Assembly: GCA_000733415.1 (NCBI GenBank)
Contig: KL662191.1
Location: forward strand, 2,418,142-2,482,141
Direction: 5' to 3'
Origin: [Leptolyngbya] sp. JSC-1
GTDB lineage: Bacteria; Cyanobacteriota; Cyanobacteriia; Elainellales; Elainellaceae
Length of the DNA stretch: 64,000 bases
Shown one piece after another: positions 8,752 to 17,158 of this stretch. Position numbers and translations under genes: made by a program. Numbering within the stretch: the stretch's first letter is position 1; every line of letters begins with the position of its first letter. The notes beneath the pieces were generated by a model. The model did no database searches, had not been told where the DNA came from, and saw only the letters and a program-made list of their open reading frames with translations.

Positions 8752-9132
8752 ATGGAAGGAGCACTGAGAAAACTTGCATTACTTGCTGTTGTAGCAGCAA
8801 ACAGCACCCCGGTATTTCTGGCTTTGCCTGCCGCTGCTGATTCGACTGCCGATCTGGTTCTGAACTTACGCTGTCGTGGTGGTTTCAACACTCAAGTTTG
8901 GCAGAATCGCACATCGGACACTTTTCTGTATCGGACAACCAGTCCGCATGGTGATTTGAGCCTAGATGGCGGAACCGTTCAAAACACCGAAGGTGTTCGA
9001 GTATATAAGTTTCAAAATGGCAACTACCAATACTGGGTTTGGGATGGCACACTGGACAGCCAAGATGCTGGAACGTTGGAAGTGTACCAAGACAATCGCA
9101 TCCTGATGCAACAGCCTTGCAGAAAGGTGTGA
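8752..9132 (+). CDS. secreted hypothetical protein, 126 aa
   Basis: I do not recognise the family. The N-terminus is a signal peptide (MEGALRKLALLAVVAANSTP, then a hydrophobic stretch to ALPAAADS), with probable cleavage near residue 29. The mature part of about 97 residues is rich in Tyr, Trp, Asn and Thr and has two Cys (Cys43 in LRCRGG and one in QQPCRKV) that could form a disulfide. Sequence such as YKFQNGNYQYWVWDGTL suggests a small beta-rich fold. It is probably periplasmic or secreted. Confidence 0.7.
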   Translation: MEGALRKLALLAVVAANSTPVFLALPAAADSTADLVLNLRCRGGFNTQVWQNRTSDTFLYRTTSPHGDLSLDGGTVQNTEGVRVYKFQNGNYQYWVWDGTLDSQDAGTLEVYQDNRILMQQPCRKV

Positions 9133-9222
9133 GGATGATAGCGCCCAATTAACGTTGAGCCACCAAAAAAATTGAGATGTGAGTATACAGTTCTGACATT
9201 TTCTCTACCTCTATATTGTTTT

Positions 9223-9969
9223 CTATTGAAGTTGGCTAAACAGTCCCTGCACCTTTTCCCAAGCATCGGCTGCGGCGTCTGAATTGAAGCTGGCCCGCTG
9301 GTCGCAGAAGAATCCGTGATCGGCTCCTTGGTAGCGAAACAGACGATGGGGGATCTGGTGTTTTTGCAATTCCGCCTCGATTTGGTCAACATGCTCTGGC
9401 GGAATGCTGGCATCCTCCATGCCAAAAAAGGCGTAGAGTGTGGCTTTGATATCGACAGTGTAGGCTAGCGTCGGTTTACCGCCACCGGGGCACCAGGTTG
9501 GAATACCGGCTCCGTAGAAGGAAGCTGCTGCTTTGATCTCAGGCAGTGTTGCTGCTAGATAGGTGACTAGTCCACCAAAGCAAAAGCCAATGCAGCCAAT
9601 CGCGTCGGGTTTCACTGTGGGTAGGGCTTTCAGGTAAGCGGCGGTGGCTCGGACGTCGCTCAGCAGTTCTTCGGCCTTGGTTTGCTCTTTGTACTGGCGA
9701 CCTAGCTTAACGTCGTCAGCGGTGTAGCCTGTCTCAAAACCGGGTGCAAGGCGCTGGTAAATGGCCGGAGCAATGGCCACATAGCCTAAGCGAGCAAAGC
9801 GTTCGGTGATATCGCGGATGTGGGCATTGACGCCAAAAATTTCCTGGATCACAATAATGGCCGGAACTGGATCCGTAGAGGCAGGTTTAGCCAGGTAGGC
9901 ATCAATCTTTAGATCCCCATTCGGCACCTGAACGTGAGCCGTGCGAATTTCAGTGGTAGGAGCAGGCAT
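9223..9969 (-). CDS. dienelactone hydrolase family protein
   Basis: This is an alpha/beta hydrolase of the dienelactone hydrolase family, 248 aa. The nucleophile is Cys130 in GCIGFCFGG, the acid element lies near YAFFGMEDASIPP, and the His is in GADHGF near the C-terminus; the N-terminal strand VIVIQEIFGV is typical. I choose ATG 9969 over the TTG two codons upstream. Cyanobacterial members are widespread, but their substrate is usually unknown, and the name comes from chloroaromatic degraders. It stands alone. Confidence 0.9.
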   Translation of the reverse strand: MPAPTTEIRTAHVQVPNGDLKIDAYLAKPASTDPVPAIIVIQEIFGVNAHIRDITERFARLGYVAIAPAIYQRLAPGFETGYTADDVKLGRQYKEQTKAEELLSDVRATAAYLKALPTVKPDAIGCIGFCFGGLVTYLAATLPEIKAAASFYGAGIPTWCPGGGKPTLAYTVDIKATLYAFFGMEDASIPPEHVDQIEAELQKHQIPHRLFRYQGADHGFFCDQRASFNSDAAADAWEKVQGLFSQLQ

Positions 9970-10348
9970 AGACAAAACGTATAAGAACTTGAGAAGGGCA
10001 ACGTTCAGATTTTAGTACTGCGACAGCTCGAATGCATCGCCATCCTAGCCGCAGTGCCAAAAGGCCCATGCAGTTGAGTCCGCCCCATCAGGTGATTCCC
10101 TCCGTCTGGCAGGATTGATATAGTTTTTTAATTCTGAGTGGATTGAGTGCATTCTATTAGGTATTGGATAAACAGGTATTGGGTAAACAGGTATTGGGTA
10201 AACAGGTATTGGGTAAACAGGTATTGGATCGAAACTCAGTCTTGGCTCATCTGCTCATCAGGGAATTCTGGTCGTTAGCCTGTAGACATACTCAGCAATC
10301 CCGTCAATTCACTCCGCTATCGCTTTTTCAGAGCATCTGGGAGGCTCT
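9970..10348. other. intergenic region with 15-bp tandem repeat before gntR
   Basis: This 379-bp gap holds the promoters of two divergent genes and a tandem array at 10159-10229: five copies of a 15-bp unit, AGGTATTGGGTAAAC, the first and last slightly altered. The array lies about 120 bp before the GntR start. It could be a spaced operator, but similar arrays lie before unrelated genes in this window, so slippage is as likely. Confidence 0.55.
10159..10229. repeat. 15-bp tandem repeat, about 5 copies
   Basis: Units start at 10159, 10174, 10189, 10204 and 10219. The consensus is AGGTATTGGGTAAAC; the first unit reads GGAT in place of GGGT and the last breaks off after GGAT. The spurious translation would be a pentapeptide repeat, but there is no coding evidence. 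Confidence 0.9.
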
Positions 10349-11338
10349 ATGGTTCGATTCCACATTCAATCTGACAGCGATATTCCTGCCTCAGAACAGC
10401 TTTATAACCAAATCCGATTTGCCATTGCTTCACGCCAGTTTCCTCCAGGGCATCGGCTACCGAGTACGCGCCAACTGGCGATGGAAACCGGGTTACACCG
10501 CAACACGATTAGTAAAGTTTATCGAAAGCTAGAAGAAGACGGTATTGTCGATGCTCAGGCTGGTTCAGGCATTTATGTCCGGGCGCAAGGCGATGAAGGC
10601 GGCAATGCCAGGGGCAGCTCGCCGATTTTCGAGAAGTACCCCAAGGCCCATCGTTTGGTGCAAAAGAGTTTAGACGATTTACTCAGCCAAGGCTGTTCGC
10701 TAACCCAAGCCAGGGAACTCTTTTTGTCGGAAATCGACTGGCGGTTGCGCTGTAGTGCTCGCGTATTGGTAACGGCTCCCCGGCAGGATATTGGAGCAGG
10801 AGAGCTAATGGTGCAAGAGCTGGAGCAGGCACTTCAGATTCCGGTGCAGTTGGTGCCCATGGAAGAACTGGGTCAGGTGCTAGAACAAACGCGCTCTGGC
10901 ACAGTGGTGACGAGCCGCTATTTCATTGGCGATGCCGAGGCAATCGCAGCTCCTCGATCGGTGCGGGTGATCCCAGTTGATATCTATGACTATGCGCAAG
11001 AGATTCAAAAGCTCTTTGCTCTGCCAAAAGAAAGCTGTTTAGGGCTGGTCAGTCTCAGTTCAGGCATCTTGCGGGCTGCTGAGGTGATTGTGCATAGCCT
11101 GCGGGGTGAAGATTTGCTGGTAATGACAGCTCAACTGAAGGACACCTACCGCCTCAAGGCAATTGTGCATAGTGCTCAGACCATTTTCAGTTTTGACCAG
11201 GCAAGCTGTGCTGCCGTTAAAACAACGGTAGCTGAGGCTAGAGAAGACTTGATTCGCCCGCCCCAGTTGGTCTGCTGTCAAAACTACATTGGAGCCAAGT
11301 CGATCAGTTTGCTGAAGCGCGAACTGGGTTTGGAATAG
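10349..11338 (+). CDS. GntR-family transcriptional regulator
   Basis: This 329-aa regulator has an N-terminal GntR winged helix (about residues 12-78: SEQLYNQIRFAIASRQFPPG, then LPSTRQLAMETGLHRNTISK). The long C-terminal region (about 95-329) does not match the common FCD, UTRA or aminotransferase effector domains in an obvious way. It is similar to a GntR type widespread in cyanobacteria whose effector is unknown. The helix-turn-helix resembles the YtrA-like class. The gene is single, preceded by the 15-bp repeat array and followed by a branched hairpin terminator. Confidence 0.87.
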   Translation: MVRFHIQSDSDIPASEQLYNQIRFAIASRQFPPGHRLPSTRQLAMETGLHRNTISKVYRKLEEDGIVDAQAGSGIYVRAQGDEGGNARGSSPIFEKYPKAHRLVQKSLDDLLSQGCSLTQARELFLSEIDWRLRCSARVLVTAPRQDIGAGELMVQELEQALQIPVQLVPMEELGQVLEQTRSGTVVTSRYFIGDAEAIAAPRSVRVIPVDIYDYAQEIQKLFALPKESCLGLVSLSSGILRAAEVIVHSLRGEDLLVMTAQLKDTYRLKAIVHSAQTIFSFDQASCAAVKTTVAEAREDLIRPPQLVCCQNYIGAKSISLLKRELGLE

Positions 11339-11377
11339 GAGATAGAAATACAGCGTTTTTCACCCATGTGAGGTATG

Positions 11378-11432
11378 GGGGGTGTGAAGGCTTCGCCCTC
11401 ACGTAGGGGCAGTGCCCCTGCACCCCGTTTTT
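11378..11432. terminator. branched hairpin terminator between convergent genes
   Basis: Three stems can be drawn. An outer GGGGT/ACCCC helix encloses two hairpins: GTGAAGGC-TTC-GCCCTCAC (one mismatch) and AGGGGC-AGT-GCCCCT (perfect). GTTTTT follows at 11427-11432. It lies between the GntR gene and the convergent hydrolase and would terminate the GntR transcript. It looks like a copy of a repetitive palindromic family rather than a simple terminator. Confidence 0.6.
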
Positions 11433-11474
11433 CGTATTTCACTAGCCTGAAAAAGGCTGTAATTGGCCTAAAGG

Positions 11475-12359
11475 TTAGCTGCTAACTTGCTGCGGCACCT
11501 GCAAAAACTGTCGCACCAGACGCAGATAAGTTTCGGCATCTTCCAGCATCGGGAAGTGAGCTGTTTTAGGAATGACCACATGCTCGACTAGGGGACTGAG
11601 GGCCGCCGCTTTGCGACCTAACTTAACCGGAATAATCTTGTCATACTGGCCTGAGATCAGCAGTGTGGGTACAGTCAGGCGCTCGTACTCCAGCGGCATT
11701 TCAAGCGCAGCCTTTTCGCTGACTGCGGTGTAGATCGTACCCAAAGCTGCCTCGTAATCGGCGCTGAGAAAGTCTTCTAGAAATGCTTGGCGAGCTTCAG
11801 CCAGAATTGGACGGTGCAAAAACCGCGACATAAACATCCGATCAATTCCTGGAATCTGCTTTAACCACAAGGGCCGAAACGCTACGACATAGCTACCTGC
11901 TCGGTGAAACGCTTTGAAGGTGATGGGATTGTACTCAAACACGCCATGACAGGTAAGAACAGCCCGCTGGACGCGCTCTGAATAACGATTGAGAAACAGA
12001 GCGGCAATCGAGGAGCCAGTTGAATGAGCGTTAAGATAAATCTGGTCGAGACCGAGATGGTCAAGCAACAGAGCTAAATCATCAGCATAGGTTTCCAATT
12101 CATAGCCCAGCTCCAGTAGATCGGCTGGAATCGGTCGCGGTAAACGAGATTGGCCAAAGCCACGCAAATCGTAAAGTAAACAATCAAACTGGTCAGATAG
12201 TGCCTGAGCCGTACTCTGCCAATAACGGGTTGAGCCAGCCCAGCCATGCACAAACACCATCACTGGTTTGCCCCTATTAGGCACTGCGGTGGAGGCATTC
12301 TGGGCAGTACTGATCCACTCGTAGTAGTGGTCAACACCACGAATCGAAACGAAAGGCAT
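11475..12359 (-). CDS. alpha/beta hydrolase
   Basis: This 294-aa protein has an alpha/beta hydrolase fold: oxyanion region VFVHGWAGSTRYW, nucleophile elbow AHSTGSSIA (Ser in the middle), acid near SGQYDKI, and catalytic His in KTAHFPMLE near the C-terminus. The specific substrate is unknown. It follows clpX by 15 bp on the same strand, so it is probably the last gene of the tig-clpP-clpX operon. Confidence 0.88.
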   Translation of the reverse strand: MPFVSIRGVDHYYEWISTAQNASTAVPNRGKPVMVFVHGWAGSTRYWQSTAQALSDQFDCLLYDLRGFGQSRLPRPIPADLLELGYELETYADDLALLLDHLGLDQIYLNAHSTGSSIAALFLNRYSERVQRAVLTCHGVFEYNPITFKAFHRAGSYVVAFRPLWLKQIPGIDRMFMSRFLHRPILAEARQAFLEDFLSADYEAALGTIYTAVSEKAALEMPLEYERLTVPTLLISGQYDKIIPVKLGRKAAALSPLVEHVVIPKTAHFPMLEDAETYLRLVRQFLQVPQQVSS

Positions 12360-12374
12360 TGGAGGGAGTTAGGT

Positions 12375-13712
12375 TTAAGCGGACTCAGGCTTAGGTAGGG
12401 AGGAGGGATGAACTAATAGCTCTGCAGTAGAGCGCTTCTCAACCATCTCTCGCGTAATGGCGCAGCGAGTCACATCTTTACGGGAGGGCAGCTCGTACAT
12501 TACATCAAGCATTAGCTCCTCAACAATACTGCGCAAGGCTCTGGCTCCAGTTTTGCGACGGTAAGCTTCCTTGGCAATGGCCCGCACTGCATCTTGTTTA
12601 AACTCGAGCTGGACATTGTCCATCCGCATTAGCTTTTGGTACTGCTTCACCAGCGCATTCTTCGGCTCGGTCAAAATCGCAGTAAGTGCATCTTCGTCCA
12701 GCGGATCAACTACGGCAATCACAGGTACCCGACCAATAAACTCTGGAATCATGCCAAATTTTACCAAGTCATCTGGCTCTAGATGCTTCAGCACATCGGC
12801 AGCTCGCTTCTCCTTCGACTGACCCTCGCCAGGCTGGATAAAGCCCATCGTTTTCTTTCCAATCCGCTGCTCGACGGCTTTGTCTAAGCCCACAAAGGCA
12901 CCGCCGCAGATGAACAAAATATTGCTGGTGTCGATTTGAATACAGTCTTGGTAGGGGTGCTTGCGTCCGCCTTGAGGCGGTACGTTAGCAATGGTGCCTT
13001 CCAACATCTTCAGCAGAGCTTGCTGTACTCCCTCACCGGAAACATCTCGCGTAATCGAAGGATTCTCACTTTTACGAGCAATTTTGTCGATTTCGTCAAT
13101 GTAGATAATGCCGCGCTGGGCTGCCTCTACATCCAAATCAGCAACTTGCAGCAGCCGCAGCAGAATATTTTCCACATCTTCACCGACATAGCCCGCCTCG
13201 GTGAGGGTAGTAGCATCAGCGACTGCAAAGGGAACATCCAGCATCTCAGCTAACGTTTGGGCCAGCAGAGTTTTGCCGCAGCCGGTTGGTCCAATCAGCA
13301 GAATGTTGGATTTTTGTAGCTCGACCGCATCTTCCAGCTTACCAGTGCCTTTAGCTTGGGCGTAGCTCAGACGCTTGTAGTGGTTGTAGACCGCTACCGA
13401 AAGAATTTTCTTCGCCTCATCCTGCCCAATTACATGCTCGTCGAGATGCTTTTTAATCTCGCGCGGTTTAGGAATCTGGTTAATCGAAAACCCAGACGAA
13501 CGTACAGGCCGCTTCTCGGAGGCGTGTTCGCGCCGAGCGGAAGGCTGGGGAACTGATGCACCAGAGTCAAATAGCTCCTCATCTAAGATTTCATTGCACA
13601 GGTCAACACATTCATCACAAATGTATACTCCTGGTCCAGCAATCAACTTTCGGACTTGTTCCTGGGATTTACCACAGAATGAACATTTGAGATGGGAGTC
13701 ATATTTAGACAT
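12375..13712 (-). CDS. clpX: ATP-dependent Clp protease ATP-binding subunit ClpX
   Basis: ClpX is the AAA+ unfoldase that feeds substrates to ClpP. The 445-aa product has the N-terminal zinc-binding domain (Cys10, Cys13, Cys32, Cys35), Walker A GPTGCGKT, Walker B IIYIDEIDK, and a C-terminal small AAA domain. The ClpP-contacting loop, IGF in E. coli, seems to be represented here by KKTMGFI. The start ATG 13712 follows the clpP stop by 9 bp and has an AAGGGG ribosome site. The partner encoded just upstream lacks the catalytic Ser and His, so the active protease must include another ClpP subunit encoded elsewhere. Confidence 0.97.
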   Translation of the reverse strand: MSKYDSHLKCSFCGKSQEQVRKLIAGPGVYICDECVDLCNEILDEELFDSGASVPQPSARREHASEKRPVRSSGFSINQIPKPREIKKHLDEHVIGQDEAKKILSVAVYNHYKRLSYAQAKGTGKLEDAVELQKSNILLIGPTGCGKTLLAQTLAEMLDVPFAVADATTLTEAGYVGEDVENILLRLLQVADLDVEAAQRGIIYIDEIDKIARKSENPSITRDVSGEGVQQALLKMLEGTIANVPPQGGRKHPYQDCIQIDTSNILFICGGAFVGLDKAVEQRIGKKTMGFIQPGEGQSKEKRAADVLKHLEPDDLVKFGMIPEFIGRVPVIAVVDPLDEDALTAILTEPKNALVKQYQKLMRMDNVQLEFKQDAVRAIAKEAYRRKTGARALRSIVEELMLDVMYELPSRKDVTRCAITREMVEKRSTAELLVHPSSLPKPESA

Positions 13713-13721
13713 AGTTTCCCC

Positions 13722-14432
13722 TTACTTGACTGCGGTAATCGTTTCACCGGGCATGGGCAAATATTGGCGAGAAACCACCTGATCAATCAACCCATAGGCT
13801 TTCGCCTCTTCTGCCGACATGACGAAGTCGCGTTCTGTATCTGCTTCAATCTTTTCAATCGGCTGTCCTGTATGATAAGCCAACAATTCATTAATCGTGC
13901 GCTTATGGTACAGAATTTCTCGTGCTTGAATCTCAATGTCAACGGCTTGACCTTGAGCACCACCCAAGGGCTGATCCAGGATAATCCTTGAGCTGGGTAG
14001 GGATAGACGCTTTCCTTTCGCTCCTGCTGCCAAAATAAAGGCTGCCATCCCAGCCGCCGCACCATAACAAATTGTTACAACATTAGGACGTACCTGCTGC
14101 ATCGTGTCGTAAATTGCCATTCCGGCCGTTTGGAAGGTGCGAGAAGCCAACCCTGGGGATTGAATGTAGAGTTGAATGTCGCGTTCCGGATCTTCTGCAT
14201 CTAAAAACAGCAGCTGAGCCACGATTAAATCTGCGATGGCATCGTCGATCGGGGTCCCTAGAAAGACAATCCGCTCCCGCAACAGCCGAGAGTAGATATC
14301 AAAGGCCCGCTCTCCCCGACCAGACTGCTCTACCACCATCGGAACCACTGCATCGCCGATAGCAGTGGGGCTAGTCGAGGCAGGCGAGCCGATTGCGGGG
14401 AAGTGGGAATTAGTGGATGGAGAAGTTGTCAT
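13722..14432 (-). CDS. ClpP-family protein with degenerate catalytic triad (ClpR-like)
   Basis: The 236-aa product is plainly of the ClpP family: RGERAFDIYSRLLRERIVFL, TAGMAIYDTM, QPLGGAQGQAVDIEIQARE, and an HTGQ helix region. Its position in tig-clpP-clpX is that of cyanobacterial clpP2. However, the nucleophile motif normally written AASMG reads AAAGMA (Gly128 in place of Ser), and the His in the IHQP motif is Asp153 (ILDQPLGG). The third member Asp202 is kept. The normal SPGG oxyanion turn reads SPGLASRTFQTAG, with about three extra residues and no second Gly. It is therefore probably non-catalytic, like ClpR. The frame is otherwise intact. It also has a longer, Ser/Pro-rich N-terminus. 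Confidence 0.9.
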   Translation of the reverse strand: MTTSPSTNSHFPAIGSPASTSPTAIGDAVVPMVVEQSGRGERAFDIYSRLLRERIVFLGTPIDDAIADLIVAQLLFLDAEDPERDIQLYIQSPGLASRTFQTAGMAIYDTMQQVRPNVVTICYGAAAGMAAFILAAGAKGKRLSLPSSRIILDQPLGGAQGQAVDIEIQAREILYHKRTINELLAYHTGQPIEKIEADTERDFVMSAEEAKAYGLIDQVVSRQYLPMPGETITAVK

Positions 14433-14658
14433 AAATTAAAGCTTCAGATTTGCCGATGCAGTTGAAGTGGATGCTGAAAGCCAGAGCAAAGATGGCGAAC
14501 AATCTGCGGCAATCATTTCAAAGGCACCTATCCGTCATTATGCCCTAACTAAACTAGCACGGGTGGGAATGCAACAAAATCTGCGGAATTTATCTGCTTT
14601 CCTTGACTGTAATACCTTCACCCTGCCGTCGTTTGCCGCAGCAAAGCCGATCAATCGA

Positions 14659-16329
14659 TCAAGACGACTGCTTACTTGTCCTGGACTTCTTAGCCGATTC
14701 CGTGGATTTGCTAGATTTTTTAGCTGCTGTTTTAGCTTTAGCAGGCTTTTCAGCCGGGGGTTCAGATGGCTCAACGGTTTCAGCTGGTTCAGCAGGTGCT
14801 TCAACAGCAGCAGCTGGGGTCGTGGGTTCAGAGGTTGGCTCAGCAGGCACAGCTTCCACATCAATAGTTGTCTCAGAGGCCGTAGCTTCACTAGTTGTCG
14901 TAGCTTCACTAGTTTCAGAAGCAGACAGCTCAGCAGGGGGTTCAACAGCAGCAGCGTCGCTTTCTGCTTCAGGTTCTGCTGGCTGCAGTGAACCTTCTGG
15001 AACTAGCTCAATAGTATTGTTCTCCTCTAACCAGGCAAAAATTTTCTCCCGCAGCAGATCTTCCTCAACCACTTCGCGCAGCCGTTCAAGGTCAATATCG
15101 TCGTCCATACCCCGCTCACGGTACTCGGCTAACTGCTCCTCAACCTTGGCCTGTACCGCATCCGGCTCAACAGCCAGCGACTCTTTTTTAGCAATTTCGC
15201 CTAGCACCAGCGTCCGCTTCAAGCGATCCAACGCTTCTGGGCGGGCTTGCTCCCGCAGCATAGCGATAATTTCTTGGGTGAACGTCTTTTTGATGTCCAT
15301 CCCCTGCTGACTCAGTTGGATCGCAGTCTGGGTAATCGAGTAGTCTACCTCGCGACGGATCATAGTTTCCGGCAGCTCTACTTCCAGCTCCTCCACCAAC
15401 CGATTCAGCAAGGCTTCCTGTTTACTCTGGTCGGTTTTTTGCTCAGCCTCTTTCTGGAAGCGGGACTCTAGCGACTCTCGTAGTTCCGCTAGCGACTCAA
15501 AATCACTAATTTCCTGAGCAAAATCGTCGTCTAGTTCAGGTAACTCTCGCTCCTTGAGTTCCTTCAGCGTAATCGTAAACACGGCTGACTTACCGGCCAA
15601 GTCAGGCTGAGGATAGTCATCAGGAAAAGCGACGGAGACTTCCTTAGTTTCCTCGGGCTGCATGCCGATAATGCCGTCGATAAACCCAGGGATAAACCGG
15701 CCTTCGGTGAGCTCAATTTCAAAATCCTCAGCGCTGCCTCCCGGAATTTCTGCCGATTCGCCCTCAGCCAGTTCACCCGTGAGTCGTCCGCTAAAATCAA
15801 CTCTGGCAATGTCGCCTTGCTGAGCCGGACGCTCTTCGACAGGCACCAACGTAGCAGAGCGTTTGCGGTAATCTTCCAACACCTGATCCACCCGCGCTGG
15901 ATCGTATTTGAATTCTTCAGCCTGAACCTGGAGCCCCGAATATTGCTTCAACGTCACCTCTGGGGCCACATCAACCGCTGCCGAGAAGGTTAGTACAGCC
16001 CCCGGCTGAAACTGTTGCACCAATTCATCAAAGGAAGACCTCAGCTCTGGATCGCCAATTGCAGCAATGTTTCCTTGTTCCAGTTGCTCCAGTGCCTGTT
16101 TCAGTCCATCCTGAATCAAATCGTTGACTACAGAAGCTTTGATGCGCTCTGGCCCCAGCCGTTGAATCAGCACTTGGCGAGGCACCTTCCCTTTCCGGAA
16201 CCCAGGAATGTTGGCGAAGCGTTTAAACTCTTGTAGTGCCTTTTCGTAAGCCTGCTGGGACATCTCAGGCGTGATTTCGATTTCTAATCCGATCTGGCTA
16301 GCCGGTAACTTTTCCTGGGTAACTTTCAT
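14659..16329 (-). CDS. tig: trigger factor
   Basis: Trigger factor is the ribosome-bound chaperone and peptidyl-prolyl isomerase that meets nascent chains. Visible parts are the ribosome-docking signature GFRKGKVP (43-50), the FKBP-like domain (about 160-245), and the helical C-terminal chaperone domain to about residue 450. The product is 556 aa against about 430-470 usual. The extra length is a C-terminal tail of roughly 100 residues rich in Ala, Pro, Glu, Ser and Thr that ends in a Lys/Ser-rich stretch. It opens the operon tig-clpP-clpX; the gap to clpP is 226 bp. Confidence 0.96.
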   Translation of the reverse strand: MKVTQEKLPASQIGLEIEITPEMSQQAYEKALQEFKRFANIPGFRKGKVPRQVLIQRLGPERIKASVVNDLIQDGLKQALEQLEQGNIAAIGDPELRSSFDELVQQFQPGAVLTFSAAVDVAPEVTLKQYSGLQVQAEEFKYDPARVDQVLEDYRKRSATLVPVEERPAQQGDIARVDFSGRLTGELAEGESAEIPGGSAEDFEIELTEGRFIPGFIDGIIGMQPEETKEVSVAFPDDYPQPDLAGKSAVFTITLKELKERELPELDDDFAQEISDFESLAELRESLESRFQKEAEQKTDQSKQEALLNRLVEELEVELPETMIRREVDYSITQTAIQLSQQGMDIKKTFTQEIIAMLREQARPEALDRLKRTLVLGEIAKKESLAVEPDAVQAKVEEQLAEYRERGMDDDIDLERLREVVEEDLLREKIFAWLEENNTIELVPEGSLQPAEPEAESDAAAVEPPAELSASETSEATTTSEATASETTIDVEAVPAEPTSEPTTPAAAVEAPAEPAETVEPSEPPAEKPAKAKTAAKKSSKSTESAKKSRTSKQSS

Positions 16330-17158
16330 TGCATCTCTCGTAACGTGGTTGCTAAGTGCTGAACAATCAGCTTTGCCGCAATAAGTTATAGTAACTGATC
16401 CTGACTTATCCTGGGTTGGCTGTGGGCGAAGAATCGCTCAGCTGAATCGACCTGAATCAACTGAGTGGTGGTAATAAACAGCAGTTCTGCCAATCCTTAA
16501 GGATTCAGAGAGTTGGCCCGTTTTTGCAAATGTTCATAATGTCAGTAAGGGAGTGTCAATGAGGCGGGCACCAAATTCGGCTATGATAATCTCATCGATC
16601 CCTCCAAAGGTTCACTAGGTGCTTTGGCGGCTTGGGGACGGTGATTGGAATTACGATCTGTGTAGATTATTTGTGTAGATTGACGACTCGTGAAATTGAC
16701 TATATTGACTATGACTATATTGACTATAAGGTCAAGAGTCTTTAATTAAGGTAAGGTCAAAAGGCTAGCCGAGCTTAGAGTTTAGGGTCCATCCCAACCT
16801 ACAAATCTCACTTCAGTGGAAAAGCTTCAGTGAAAAATTTAGGGAAAAGAAAATTTAGGGAAAAGAAAAAGTTGAAGATATTTGGTTGAAGGGTTGTCTC
16901 TGTTGGTGCTCTGCTGCCTTTTGCTAAGATCACCGAATTAACTTTTTGAACCTAATTGAATCCAAGCAAAAAACTGAACTGATTAGTTTAATTGGTAATT
17001 GGTAGTTTAATAAAATCTTCAAATCCTTTCCTTGTTACCCATATAAATTAAATTTTTATTCGATTGCGACTAATTTGCTTGGCTTCGGTTTTAAGCTTTG
17101 ATATCTCAAATGACCCTAATGACCCTATAGACAACTAGTAGTTTTGGGAGGAAATCAA
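16330..17158. other. 829-bp divergent intergenic region between tig and asd
   Basis: No ORF here looks real. The region holds a 9-bp tandem repeat ATTGACTAT (16695-16727) and a 15-bp duplicate AATTTAGGGAAAAGA (about 16836-16869). The AT-rich right half (16930-17140) is likely to contain the asd promoter, and the left end the tig promoter. I see no recognised RNA gene or riboswitch. Confidence 0.5.

Noticed and set aside
10164..10532. Frame across the 15-bp repeats giving a pentapeptide repeat
   Set aside because: Overlaps the real GntR gene in another frame and is produced by the tandem array.
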